Positions 55,653 to 64,000 of a stretch of 64,000 nucleotides of DNA are shown piece by piece. The translations under genes and the position numbers were made by a program. Origin of the DNA: Ignavibacteria bacterium (GTDB taxonomy: Bacteria; Bacteroidota; Ignavibacteria; Tepidaquicellales; Tepidaquicellaceae); the NCBI GenBank assembly GCA_016716125.1, contig JADJWZ010000003.1, forward strand, positions 1-64,000, written 5' to 3'. Below the pieces are notes generated by a model. The model did not search any database. It saw only the letters and a program-made list of their open reading frames with translations, and was not told the DNA's origin. Position 1 is the first letter of the stretch. Every line of letters begins with the position of its first letter.

Positions 55653-57818
55653 TTAATCCGCTGCAATATCAATGATCACATCACCAACCATTATTTTATC
55701 AACTGTTTCTATTCCTTCTGTTACTTTTCCGAAGATGGTATATTTCCCGTCAAGATGCGGAGTAGCCGAATGCGTGATGAAGAACTGACTGCCTTCCGTA
55801 TCTTTTCCGCTTGACGCCATTCCAACATATCCTGTCTCATATCCGAGCGGTGAGAATTCGCTGCGTATGGAATAGCCCGGTCCGCCGTATCCCGTGCCTG
55901 TCGGATCTCCGCCCTGTATCACAAAATTTGATACCACTCTGTGAAAGACCGTTCCGTCATAAAAATTTCTCTCAGACAATTTCAAAAAATTAAGTACCGT
56001 CATCGGAGCCGCATCCGGAAACAACTCTATTCTGATATCTCCTTTTGATGTTTGGATCACAACATTTTTTTTCTCCGTTAATAAACCTAAATAGTTTCTG
56101 TCAAAGTCCGTCCTCGGATTAAACTGAACGGGATATTTTTTCCATGTGATCTTTTCCAGAGCGTCCGCCGACGCTTTCGCTATTTCATAATTCCCGTAAT
56201 TCAGATTTTTCTCAAGCGTTTCAATGGTATTTTTATTATGAAGATCTTTCATTGCGTCGATGAAGATCATTATGACAGCTTCGTCTTCAGGAAACTTCAG
56301 TTCATTATAATCAAACAGAATAACCGAAGAAGTTTCCTCTCTGTATTCGCTGAAGACAGTATCTTTAAGCGCAGTCAGACAAATGTCCGTGATGACAGGA
56401 TCTTTTGAACCGGCAAATTCCGTGAACATAAGACGGAACATATTTCTGTCATTACCTTCGGTCTTTGACATCAGTGACGAAAGCATCCTGACAAATCCTC
56501 TGTATATCTTTGCAAGCTCCTTACCCGATATCATTTCTCCCGAGCTGATCCCTTTGCTGTCATTATATCTTTTCACTTCAGCGCTGATACTGTCGCGCAC
56601 CTCGCTGAAAACTTTGTAATCATTAAAATTTCCGAATGCAGTTACTATGCTTCCTTTCAGATCATAATCATCCGTTTCGGAAAAAGTTTTTAACAGATCC
56701 GTTCCGATCTCATCACGATACATCTGAGATAAAGTATGTGCAACTCCGGATCTCTGAAGTGACGTCAAAGTATCTTTTGAATTCAATGCCAGTATAAGTT
56801 CGTTCTTCAGGGATTCCGCTAATGGAGTAAGAATATAATTTTTTGAATTCCGGATATCCTTTAATAGATCACCTGCCGCTGAAATACCCGCGAGAGAAAC
56901 ATGCAGGTTACTATCAGTAATTGCGCTGCCGAGAACATCCAGTAAAGCCGAAGTCTGATCCATTGAAGAATCAATATTATAATTTCTCAGTGAGTTTAAA
57001 ATATTTACTTTGACCCGCCAGTCTTTTTCCTCATCAAAAGTATCAAGAGTATAATCCAGCATCAGATTATCTTTAAGTTTTCCAAGCGCGCTGAATGCCC
57101 ACATTCTTGTCTGCTCATCGGGTGAAATTGCCAGCGAAAAAATTTCCTGTTTGGCGTTTTCAATCAGACTTCTGTCGCCCATTCTCCAGAATGCAAATGC
57201 TGCGTTTCGTAAAGTCAGTGTATCGGTTGAAGTATTAACAAGCTTTTTAAGATACTCAACCGACTTCTCATTTTTTATATTTCTTAATGCAAAACGCGCA
57301 ACAGCCATAGCCGCTGCGCTTCGGATCAGTTCGTCATCTGAATAAATCAGATCTTCTCTCTGCAGCAGTTCATTCAGATTTTTCTCATTACCTGTTTTAC
57401 CAATTGCATCAATTACATAAATTCCCGATTCAAGCATTTCCTTTTCATAGTCTGATCTGTTATTCAGAATAGTACTGAGCATACTCCGGCTTGCTTCGCA
57501 GTCGATCTGCCCCAGCATAAACGCAGCCGCTTTGATGTCATCTTTAGTCGGATAATCTTTAAACGGACCTGCGAAAAGAAAATCAATATAGCTGACTGTA
57601 TTACTGTCACCAATATTTGCAAGCGCGTATATTGCGTTCTGTCTCAGCACCGGATCAAGTGAGTGAAGATATTCTTTAAGTTTGTTGTCTTTGCCTAATG
57701 ACCTTGTATCGCGGAGTTCGATGATCTCAAAATTCTGATCAGATATATTCTGCGCAAAATTTTTCTGAGAACAGATTATTAAAATTATTAATGCTATGAT
57801 AGTGCTGTAAAATTTCAT
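55653..57818 (-). CDS. HEAT-repeat protein with C-terminal cyclophilin domain
   Basis: The 721-residue product has a signal peptide (MKFYSTIIALIILIICSQKN). About 500 residues of HEAT-like helical repeats follow (NAIYALANIGDSNTVSYIDF, RTMWAFSALGKLKDN-type). A cyclophilin-type peptidyl-prolyl isomerase domain closes the protein (residues about 565-715: SKGDIRIELFPDAAPMTVLN, FYDGTVFHRVVSNFVIQGGD, SQFFITHSATPHLDGKYTIF). It would act in the periplasm as a folding factor with a binding platform. It lies 20 bases after the barrel gene at 57840 on the same strand. Confidence 0.9.
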   Translation of the reverse strand: MKFYSTIIALIILIICSQKNFAQNISDQNFEIIELRDTRSLGKDNKLKEYLHSLDPVLRQNAIYALANIGDSNTVSYIDFLFAGPFKDYPTKDDIKAAAFMLGQIDCEASRSMLSTILNNRSDYEKEMLESGIYVIDAIGKTGNEKNLNELLQREDLIYSDDELIRSAAAMAVARFALRNIKNEKSVEYLKKLVNTSTDTLTLRNAAFAFWRMGDRSLIENAKQEIFSLAISPDEQTRMWAFSALGKLKDNLMLDYTLDTFDEEKDWRVKVNILNSLRNYNIDSSMDQTSALLDVLGSAITDSNLHVSLAGISAAGDLLKDIRNSKNYILTPLAESLKNELILALNSKDTLTSLQRSGVAHTLSQMYRDEIGTDLLKTFSETDDYDLKGSIVTAFGNFNDYKVFSEVRDSISAEVKRYNDSKGISSGEMISGKELAKIYRGFVRMLSSLMSKTEGNDRNMFRLMFTEFAGSKDPVITDICLTALKDTVFSEYREETSSVILFDYNELKFPEDEAVIMIFIDAMKDLHNKNTIETLEKNLNYGNYEIAKASADALEKITWKKYPVQFNPRTDFDRNYLGLLTEKKNVVIQTSKGDIRIELFPDAAPMTVLNFLKLSERNFYDGTVFHRVVSNFVIQGGDPTGTGYGGPGYSIRSEFSPLGYETGYVGMASSGKDTEGSQFFITHSATPHLDGKYTIFGKVTEGIETVDKIMVGDVIIDIAAD

Positions 57819-57839
57819 TCAGATAAATTTTAAAATAGA

Positions 57840-58721
57840 TTATAGTTTAAGTCCGAAACCTATGGTGATTTTTTTATCAATGTCAGAGCCTGTTTCCTCC
57901 TGCGAATATTTTGCATTCAGAGAAGATCTTTCCTTTTGATCAAAATAAAATGTTGCTGTTCCTTCGTATTTATACCGTGAAATTCTCAGATCGTCAAATT
58001 CACTGAAATAATTTCCGTAAAGATCAAACTGCAGATAATATCTTTTGAAAGTCAGGTTTCCTGCGTAAGAGCCGTAATAGTAATTTGTATTATAATTTAG
58101 TTTCCCGTCGTATACTCTGTCAAAATTAATTCCGAAAATCGGATTGAATCCTATAACCCATCTGTTGTCTTCTTTGCTGCCGTCATATTTGAATTTAATG
58201 TTTGTTACATTTCTCACAGGAAAAAAAAACTTGGGGAACTGCGGGACGAAGAATAAACTCACCTTTCCAATTTCTTCCTTAGTGAAAAAATCTTTTGAGT
58301 AAGATATTAAAGGTTCGAGCTTTCCGCTTCCGCCGGAATAATCATATATTCTGTAATAAGAACTCACGCCTGCAGTTAACTTGTCCGACTGATCTTTTGA
58401 TTTGGATGAATAATCAAACTGCACAAACGGAGTCACGCCGGATTTCTCATAATTAAATCCTTTATAAGAAATTGCTATGTCAATTAAATAAACCGCTTTC
58501 TCGTCATTGTCTTTTTTGTAAGAAAAAAGCGCGGGCTTATTGGTTTCGTTTTCTGAAGTAAAAGACTTTCGTATATCAATTATATCCTGAATGTGGTCAA
58601 GTATTGTAAGTGTCTGTTCATCAGTCACGCTCTTTTTTTTCTTACTTTGAGATTCTGCATTTCCGGAAAAGGAAATGAGAATAAAAAAAGTCATAAATAT
58701 TTTTAACATGAAATTGTTCAC
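57840..58721 (-). CDS. outer-membrane beta-barrel protein of unknown function
   Basis: The 293-residue product has a signal peptide (MLKIFMTFFILISFSGNAES), a lysine-rich stretch, and then about ten amphipathic strands (VTPFVQFDYSSKSKDQSDKL, RWVIGFNPIFGINFDRVYDG, KRYYLQFDLYGNYFSEF) ending ITIGFGLKL. No family is recognised. It overlaps the deoxyribonucleotidase gene by four bases (ATGA), so the two are translated together. It precedes the HEAT/cyclophilin gene. Confidence 0.7.
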   Translation of the reverse strand: MNNFMLKIFMTFFILISFSGNAESQSKKKKSVTDEQTLTILDHIQDIIDIRKSFTSENETNKPALFSYKKDNDEKAVYLIDIAISYKGFNYEKSGVTPFVQFDYSSKSKDQSDKLTAGVSSYYRIYDYSGGSGKLEPLISYSKDFFTKEEIGKVSLFFVPQFPKFFFPVRNVTNIKFKYDGSKEDNRWVIGFNPIFGINFDRVYDGKLNYNTNYYYGSYAGNLTFKRYYLQFDLYGNYFSEFDDLRISRYKYEGTATFYFDQKERSSLNAKYSQEETGSDIDKKITIGFGLKL

Positions 58722-59263
58722 TGTATATTCAGAACTTCCTTCCAGTTATCCCAGGTAAGTCTTCTGCTGCCTGTAATGTTTCTGTTGTATGGCTGATCAT
58801 AAATTACGTGCTCCCATTCGGGAATGCATGAACCTTTAATATCAGGTTTGTCATCAATTAACACATCGCCTTTTACGACCGTCTTGTCACGCGTGAGGAT
58901 AATGTTGTTCACCCAGTCTGTGCCGAGATGTTCATATACCCAGTGAAATTTTTCAAGCACGCAGTTCTCATATTTGGGAAGCATCGGACTTGTACAGAGA
59001 AAAACATGATTGAGAGAGTTTTTAATTTCCTTAAGAGCTTCAATGGCTCCGGGCATCGGCGGCAGATTCTGATAAAATCCCGGACTGTGATAAATCTCCT
59101 GAACAAAATCCGAGAACTCGTCAGGATATTGCTCTCTTACATAAAAACCTTTTCTTTCTTCAAGCGGTATATGGGTTTTTTCCGGATGAGTTTCTTTCCA
59201 TCTCCTCAGAAAATCCCCTTCAAAATCAGCTATAACGCCGTCCATGTCTATGAGAAGTCTCAA
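58718..59263 (-). CDS. 5'(3')-deoxyribonucleotidase (NT5C type)
   Basis: The 181-residue product is a HAD-fold nucleotidase: motif I IDMDGVIADFEGDFLRRW (Asp 6 and Asp 8), LPPMPGAIEALKEI, motif II VFLCTSPM, and VLIDDKPDIKGS with the DD pair. It removes phosphate from deoxyribonucleoside monophosphates. Its stop overlaps the start of the barrel gene by four bases. It heads the minus-strand block that ends with the cyclophilin. Confidence 0.9.
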   Translation of the reverse strand: MRLLIDMDGVIADFEGDFLRRWKETHPEKTHIPLEERKGFYVREQYPDEFSDFVQEIYHSPGFYQNLPPMPGAIEALKEIKNSLNHVFLCTSPMLPKYENCVLEKFHWVYEHLGTDWVNNIILTRDKTVVKGDVLIDDKPDIKGSCIPEWEHVIYDQPYNRNITGSRRLTWDNWKEVLNIQ

Positions 59264-59509
59264 TATACTTTGATTTAATTTCTAAAAAATTTTACTAATA
59301 TAATTAAATTAGAAAATTCATTTGACTAAATTATTTATCTGAATTCACTGAATTCATGGGAGAGTTTATATTCATTGTATGAAATGACTTTTAAAGTTAA
59401 GTTATCTTTTTAAAATCCTGATTTATTACTTATTATTTCTGTATAATCTCTTAAATATTGATCTGCCAAAATTTTAATTCATATTTTTTCAATTTAATTA
59501 AAACTTAAC

Positions 59510-59956
59510 ATGAAAGACTGCAAACTAAAATATTCCATTTCTATAAATGCACCGGCTGAAACGGTTTGGGAAAAAATGACCGGCGCCGAAACATATAAGA
59601 CCTGGGTGAATGAATCATGGCCCGGATCGTATTATGAAGGAGAATGGAAAGAAGGAACTGAAATTAAATTTCTCTCGCCTAACGGCGGCGGAACTCTTGC
59701 TGAGCTTAGATCCTGTACACCAAATAAGAATGTTGAATTACATCATACTGCTGTTATAAATCCGGACGGCTCTGAAGACAGGGATTCCGAAATGGCAAAG
59801 AACTGGATCGGCAGTTTAGAAAAGTATTCTCTTAATGAATCTGACGGTAAAACGGAATTAACTGTTGAAATGAAAACGAGTCCCGAATGGGAAAAAATGT
59901 TTAACGAAGGATGGCCTGCTGCGCTGAATAAGCTGAAAGAAATTTCCGAAAATTAA
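59510..59956 (+). CDS. SRPBCC/AHSA1-like protein
   Basis: The 148-residue product has SISINAPAETVWEKMTGAET, WVNESWPGSYYEGEWKEGTE, and the C-terminal TSPEWEKMFNEGWPAALNKL helix of the SRPBCC fold. The ligand is unknown. Its last base is the first base of the PepSY gene's ATG (TAATGG), so they are translationally coupled. It is distinct from the SRPBCC gene at 47460. Confidence 0.8.
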   Translation: MKDCKLKYSISINAPAETVWEKMTGAETYKTWVNESWPGSYYEGEWKEGTEIKFLSPNGGGTLAELRSCTPNKNVELHHTAVINPDGSEDRDSEMAKNWIGSLEKYSLNESDGKTELTVEMKTSPEWEKMFNEGWPAALNKLKEISEN

Positions 59957-60546
59957 TGGAAGAAATCAGTCAGAGACAGAAGCAGGCGAAAATACTCAGG
60001 TTATTCAGGAAAGTTCACAGGACTACAGGCGCGATATTATTTATATTTTTCTTTTTTGTTTCCATATCCGGACTTTTACTCGGCTGGAAAAAAAACAGCG
60101 GCGGACTTATTCTGCCTCATACTTATGAAGGAACTTCGACTGACCTTAAAGAATGGCTTCCATTGGACAGTCTGCACAAAATCGCATGTAAAATTTTACA
60201 CGACTCTGTTTCAAAAGATCTATCACTTGATCTGGAAAGAATTGATGTCAGAAATGACAAAGGCATGGTGAAGTTTGTTTTCACAGATCATTACTGGGGA
60301 GTTCAGATTGACGGAGCGACCGGGAATTTGCTGCACATCGAAAGAAGACGTTCTGATATTGTTGAGAATTTTCACGACGGTTCTATACTTGATTATTTTT
60401 TCGACACAAAGCATGAACAGATAAAGCTTGTTTACACTTCCGTAATGGGAACAGCGCTTTTAACATTTACGGTTACAGGATTCTGGTTATGGTTCGGTAC
60501 GAAAAGAATGAGAAAGAAAAAGCATTCTTCAGAAAAAACGGAATAA
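59956..60546 (+). CDS. PepSY-associated transmembrane protein
   Basis: The 196-residue product has an N-terminal cytoplasmic part, then two membrane helices (TTGAILFIFFFFVSISGLLL at about 28-47 and SVMGTALLTFTVTGFWLWFG at about 160-180). Between them lies a PepSY-type periplasmic domain (DRIDVRNDKGMVKF-like, then DHYWGVQIDGATGNLLHIER). Relatives occur in iron or flavin reductase systems, but the function here is not known. It overlaps the SRPBCC gene by one base. Confidence 0.78.
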   Translation: MEEISQRQKQAKILRLFRKVHRTTGAILFIFFFFVSISGLLLGWKKNSGGLILPHTYEGTSTDLKEWLPLDSLHKIACKILHDSVSKDLSLDLERIDVRNDKGMVKFVFTDHYWGVQIDGATGNLLHIERRRSDIVENFHDGSILDYFFDTKHEQIKLVYTSVMGTALLTFTVTGFWLWFGTKRMRKKKHSSEKTE

Positions 60547-60606
60547 AGTCGCCTCATAAAAAATCCGCCGATAATTTTAAAAATTTAAACAGCAAAATTC
60601 AGAGCA

Positions 60607-60891
60607 TTGAAAAAAATTTTAAAGATTTGTAAGAATGGACATAAGTTTTATAAGAGCAGCGACTGCCCCGTTTGCCCTGAATGTGAAAAGATATCAAAAC
60701 CGAAAGCCGGTTTCCTGTCGACATTATCCGCACCCGCACGACGCGCTCTTGAAAGCAATAACATTGTTTCATTATCTGAACTTTCAAAATACAGTGAGGT
60801 GGAAATATTAAAACTTCACGGTATCGGCAAAGCTTCAATTCCACTACTCCGTGAGGCGCTGGCTTCGGAAGGCATGAAGTTTAAGAATTAA
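60607..60891 (+). CDS. zinc-ribbon/alpha-CTD-like HhH protein
   Basis: The 94-residue product, read from TTG 60607, has CKNGHKFYKSSDCPVCPECE, a possible four-cysteine zinc site. A helix-hairpin-helix domain like the RNA polymerase alpha C-terminal domain follows (SAPARRALESNNIVSLSELS, then EILKLHGIGKASIPLLREAL). The two parts suggest DNA or nucleic-acid binding, but no function is known. It has no ATG start. It is 60 bases after the PepSY gene. Confidence 0.75.
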   Translation: MKKILKICKNGHKFYKSSDCPVCPECEKISKPKAGFLSTLSAPARRALESNNIVSLSELSKYSEVEILKLHGIGKASIPLLREALASEGMKFKN

Positions 60892-61250
60892 TTTTTAATC
60901 AGACAAACTTTCAGTCCGGTCTGTTTCATTTCAAATCATTTCATATTTCCCGCATAAAAATTTTTATGCACATTTATAAATTACAACATAAATTTTTTTC
61001 AGAGCTGTTCATAACATTTTCGAAAAATTTTTATTCTGATTTTTTAATAGCTGAGCCTCTGTAAGTTTACAAATATGATACACTTGAATTAATAATATTT
61101 GATTAACACATTAGATTTTTATATTTTATAAAAATCAGATTCGGTAATAAAATAATTTTACACTGTTATTCAAATATTCAAAAATTATATCAGATTTTTG
61201 TTTGACAAATGTCAAATCACGTTTGCTAAAAAATTCATATTTTTGTACAG
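60892..61250 (+). promoter_or_regulatory. A+T-rich control region of nrfHA
   Basis: This 360-base gap has no gene. It contains the palindromic operator at 61201 and, nearer the start, TATTTTTG at 61238-61245, which fits the Bacteroidota -7 consensus TAnnTTTG. A well-spaced -33 TTTG was not found, so the promoter is weakly supported. Confidence 0.45.
61201..61216. promoter_or_regulatory. palindromic operator before nrfH, HcpR/CRP-FNR type
   Basis: TTTGACAAATGTCAAA is a perfect 7-base inverted repeat with two bases between. It fits the TTGAC-N4-GTCAA half-site pattern described for HcpR-type regulators of nitrosative and nitrite metabolism. It lies 34 bases before the nrfH ATG. The regulator is not encoded in the window. 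Confidence 0.6.
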
Positions 61251-61835
61251 ATGAAGTATGTCGATAAAATAATCAGTTATACAAAGCCGCCCAAAGCATG
61301 GAAAGTTTCCGTCATTATTATCAGCGGAGTTATGACGGGATTGATACTCTGGGTATTATATGTCGGTAACGCCGTTTCATATCTTTCGGATAAACCGGAA
61401 ACCTGCATCAACTGCCATGTGATGAATCCGCAGTATGCAACATGGCGCGTAAGTTCACATGCTAATGTCGCTACCTGCAATGACTGTCATGTACCGCAGG
61501 ATAATATTTTCAGAAAGTATATGTTTAAAGCCTCTGACGGACTGAGACACTCGACGATGTTCACATTCCGGCTTGAGCCGCAGACGATCAGAATAAAAAG
61601 CATGGGCGCAGACGTAGTGCAGGAAAACTGCAAGCGTTGTCATGAACATCTTATTGACCATTCGAGTCTTATGAAAACCGAAAACGATGAAGAGAGAAAG
61701 TGCTGGAGCTGTCATATGGAAACTCCGCACGGATCTGTCAGAAGCCTTTCCTCAACTCCCAATGTAAATGTAGAAAAGCCATTCGAACTTTTACCCGAAT
61801 GGATGCAGAAGTATAATATAAAAAATTCAAAATGA
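61251..61835 (+). CDS. nrfH: cytochrome c nitrite reductase small subunit
   Basis: The 194-residue NapC/NirT-type protein has one N-terminal membrane helix (residues about 18-42) and four haem c sites: CINCH (52-56), CNDCH (76-80), CKRCH (127-131) and CWSCH (151-155). It passes electrons from menaquinol to NrfA. Its stop overlaps the nrfA start by four bases (ATGA). The operator at 61201 lies just upstream. Confidence 0.95.
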   Translation: MKYVDKIISYTKPPKAWKVSVIIISGVMTGLILWVLYVGNAVSYLSDKPETCINCHVMNPQYATWRVSSHANVATCNDCHVPQDNIFRKYMFKASDGLRHSTMFTFRLEPQTIRIKSMGADVVQENCKRCHEHLIDHSSLMKTENDEERKCWSCHMETPHGSVRSLSSTPNVNVEKPFELLPEWMQKYNIKNSK

Positions 61836-63316
61836 GAAAAATAAAAGACATCATAGCGGAAAAGCCCTGGTTCGGCTGGCTGCTTTATATTCTTACCATA
61901 GTCATAGTCTTTCTGATCGGACTGCTCGGCAGTTCAATAATAGAAAGAAGAAGCGAAGCGAACCTTATTCTTCAGAAAGTTAAACCTCTCGCCGAATGGG
62001 AACCGAGAAATGAAATTTGGGGTGAAAGTTATCCGAGAGAATATGAAACATACATCTCCACGCTTGATACTTCTTTTATGAGCAAACACGGCGGGGCGAA
62101 GAAAATTGACATGCTTGAAAAGTATCCCGAGATGGTAATACTCTGGGCGGGATATGCATTCTCGCGGGATTATAATCAGGGAAGAGGACACTATTACGCA
62201 ATTAAAGATATCAGAAATACGCTGCGGACAGATGTGCCACAGCCGGCAACTTGTTATTCATGCAAAAGCACCGATGTCCCGCGCGTGATGGATATTATGG
62301 GAGCCAATGAATTTTATAAAAAGCCGTTTAAGGAAATGGGCGGCGAGATTGCGAATGCTATCGGCTGTCAGGACTGTCATGATCCTGAGTCTATGAATCT
62401 GCGGATCACAAGACCTGCACTTGTCGAAGCTTTTAACAGACAGGGTAAGGATATTACGCAGTCCACTCATCAGGAAATGAGATCGCTTGTCTGCGCGCAG
62501 TGTCACGTGGAATATTACTTCAAAGGAAAAGAAGAAAAGTATCTGACATTTCCGTGGGATGACGGAATGACTGCGGAAGATATGGAAATTTATTATGACA
62601 GTATTAAGCATGTTGATTTTGTGAATACTCTCAGCAGGACACCGGTACTTAAAGCGCAGCATCCGGATTATGAACTTTTCAAAATGGGAATTCACTCAGA
62701 AAGAGGAATCGCATGCGCTGACTGTCATATGCCGTATAAGTCTGAAGGCGGAATTAAATTCACTGATCATCATATACAGAGTCCGCTTAATAACATTGCA
62801 AATTCATGTCAGGTATGTCACAGGGAATCTGAAGCCACTCTTTTAAAAAACGTTTATGACAGACAGGATAAAGTGCTTGAGCTTACGGGTATAGCAGCGC
62901 GTTCGCTTGTGAAAGCGCACATAGAAGCAAAGACTGCATGGGAAAACGGAGCAGCCGAAGAGCAGATGAAACCTGTGCTGGATCTGATCAGACAGTCGCA
63001 GTGGAGATGGGATTTTGTATCTGCAAGTCACGGCGGAAGTTTTCATGCTCCGCTTGAATGCGCGAGGTTACTTGGAAATTCAATAGAGCGTTCGGAGCAG
63101 GCGAGAGTTCTCCTTGCGGAAATTCTTTCAAAGCTCAACGTTCCGCTTCCAATAGCAATGCCCGATATTTCTACAAAAGAAAAAGCGCAGAAATATATCG
63201 GATTGGATATGGAAAAAATGCTTGCGACGAAAAAGGAATTCATCGAGACCGTAGTCCCGGCTTGGGATAAAGAAGCTGAAGAGAGACACGGGAAGCTTGA
63301 TGAGAAGTATAAATAA
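61832..63316 (+). CDS. nrfA: ammonia-forming cytochrome c nitrite reductase catalytic subunit
   Basis: The 494-residue product has an N-terminal anchor or signal helix (residues about 15-37) and five haem sites. The catalytic haem site is CYSCK (141-145) with lysine as ligand. The others are CQDCH (179-183), CAQCH (221-225), CADCH (295-299) and CQVCH (326-330). The calcium and active-site region CHVEYYFKG is intact. It reduces nitrite by six electrons to ammonium in the periplasm. With nrfH it forms the menaquinol-linked respiratory complex. It is the K-type NrfA, not the five-CxxCH form. Confidence 0.96.
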   Translation: MRKIKDIIAEKPWFGWLLYILTIVIVFLIGLLGSSIIERRSEANLILQKVKPLAEWEPRNEIWGESYPREYETYISTLDTSFMSKHGGAKKIDMLEKYPEMVILWAGYAFSRDYNQGRGHYYAIKDIRNTLRTDVPQPATCYSCKSTDVPRVMDIMGANEFYKKPFKEMGGEIANAIGCQDCHDPESMNLRITRPALVEAFNRQGKDITQSTHQEMRSLVCAQCHVEYYFKGKEEKYLTFPWDDGMTAEDMEIYYDSIKHVDFVNTLSRTPVLKAQHPDYELFKMGIHSERGIACADCHMPYKSEGGIKFTDHHIQSPLNNIANSCQVCHRESEATLLKNVYDRQDKVLELTGIAARSLVKAHIEAKTAWENGAAEEQMKPVLDLIRQSQWRWDFVSASHGGSFHAPLECARLLGNSIERSEQARVLLAEILSKLNVPLPIAMPDISTKEKAQKYIGLDMEKMLATKKEFIETVVPAWDKEAEERHGKLDEKYK

Positions 63317-63398
63317 TTAGGAATTGAAAATTAGGAATTATGAATTGTAATTACAGCGCGACAATCTCTGAATCCGCTGTATAAATTTAGAGTTGTGC

Positions 63399-63418
63399 TC
63401 CCAATCGGGAGATTGGGA
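63399..63418. repeat. short perfect palindromic hairpin
   Basis: TCCCAATC pairs perfectly with GATTGGGA around GGGA. It lies in the gap after nrfA and has no T tail, so it looks like a dispersed palindrome and not a terminator. Confidence 0.55.
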
Positions 63419-63477
63419 ACAAGTAGTAATAATTATAAGCTTTAAACTTTCTACGCGGCTTTGCCATATGACGAGCT

Positions 63478-63810
63478 TCAATATTTATAAACCCTGGCTT
63501 TCTCTAAAAGTGATATTGCTGTTTTCCAGTCCGGCAGCTTATCTGCATCAATAGTATGTATTCTGATTTCTTTTGCAATCAGTCTGCTCTTTTTCATTGC
63601 CTCTAAATGCGCGCCGTTCATTGCAAAAGATTTCATATCCTGTTCATTCTTCCATAGACTCATTGTGTAATGTTTTATCCAGAAACCTCTTTTTTTAAAT
63701 TCAATTATATTACTGGTTTTAAATTGTTTCATGATTTTTAAAGCATAAGATGAAAGCGCAAAAAACTTTAACGGACTTTTTAACTGAATGTATGTGATGG
63801 TTGCTTTCAA
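63478..63810 (-). CDS. ABM-like/DUF3291-type ferredoxin-fold protein
   Basis: The 110-residue product has ITYIQLKSPLKFFALSSYAL, KKRGFWIKHYTMSLWKNEQD and FAMNGAHLEAMKKSRLIAKE, the layout of a small dimeric alpha/beta-barrel (antibiotic-monooxygenase-like) protein. The activity is unknown. It is not clearly linked to nrfA, which is on the opposite strand. Confidence 0.65.
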   Translation of the reverse strand: MKATITYIQLKSPLKFFALSSYALKIMKQFKTSNIIEFKKRGFWIKHYTMSLWKNEQDMKSFAMNGAHLEAMKKSRLIAKEIRIHTIDADKLPDWKTAISLLEKARVYKY

Positions 63811-63917
63811 TAGTTGTAACTCTTATAAATATTTTGAATCTCCAATTTCGGATCTCTTGTTGTGAACTGATCCAAAATTCACAAATTCAGGAGTTTCGTG
63901 AATAGGCTAAATGAAAT

Positions 63918-64000
63918 TTACTTTTTCCCCGCAGCCATTTCTTCAATGTCTTCAGCGGTCGGTCCGTAGATCTTGGGATTTCTGACTCCCATATTTCTGT
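63918..64000 (-). CDS. C-terminal end of a gene cut by the window edge
   Basis: The frame reads NMGVRNPKIYGPTAEDIEEM, then AAGKK and a stop at 63918. It continues beyond the window on the minus strand. The protein is not recognised. Confidence 0.55.
   Translation of the reverse strand, partial: RNMGVRNPKIYGPTAEDIEEMAAGKK

Overview
The window looks like part of a chromosome from the Bacteroidota/Ignavibacteriota side of the tree. Several secreted proteins end in a type IX secretion (T9SS) type A sorting domain of the QNYPNPFNP kind, followed by an SGVYFY core and a KKM-LLK tail. Intergenic DNA is very A+T rich and Shine-Dalgarno sites are weak. The gene set points to a respiring heterotroph able to reduce nitrite to ammonium: nuoH, sdhA/sdhB, nrfHA, a B12-dependent ribonucleotide reductase, PTS enzyme I and several outer-membrane barrels. 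No rRNA or tRNA gene was seen.

Region by region. 1-3220 holds broken genes: a frameshifted gpmA tail, a HAD hydrolase remnant and a reprolysin-type metalloprotease in at least three frames. 3390-4606 holds two related tandem arrays that both have a 21-bp period. 4967-13319 holds a duplicated two-gene cassette (a YCF48/BNR-like secreted protein followed by a large secreted protein). The first copy is badly decayed; the second has one frameshift and one in-frame stop. 13463-15111 has a YpfJ-type metallopeptidase and a DUF3298-like protein, then a MITE-like inverted-repeat block. 15579-21000 is a minus-strand run: PhoH, a DEAD-box helicase, a HAD phosphatase, a GNAT and an EamA permease. 21080-22465 is a RAYT transposase embedded in its own REP-like inverted repeats. 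22467-25836 has an HhH/barrel protein and a lipase lipoprotein. 25999-27155 is a DarG/DarT-like toxin-antitoxin pair in reversed order with a broken toxin gene. 27234-31647 is a minus-strand run nuoH, tlpA-like, barrel, Omp28-like. 32263-36478 has two more T9SS cargo proteins. 36728-45459 carries ptsI, a cold-shock gene, an FKBP isomerase, a DUF6483-like gene, phzF-like and nrdJ. 45802-53937 carries a broken WYL regulator, small stress or lipid genes, an S1C protease with TPRs, and sdhA / unknown / sdhB. 54080-59263 is a minus-strand block with a cyclophilin/HEAT protein. 59510-63316 ends with SRPBCC, PepSY and nrfHA genes.

Broken genes are concentrated in 1-13300, whereas about 13460-25840 reads almost entirely open. 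This favours real decay of the left region over a uniformly high error rate. Isolated homopolymer frameshifts elsewhere (for example at 50378-50384) could be sequencing errors. The observations I rate highest are the paired 21-bp arrays, the RAYT/REP locus, the decaying cassette duplication, the reversed and broken DarTG locus, the unknown gene between sdhA and sdhB, and a palindromic operator in front of nrfHA.
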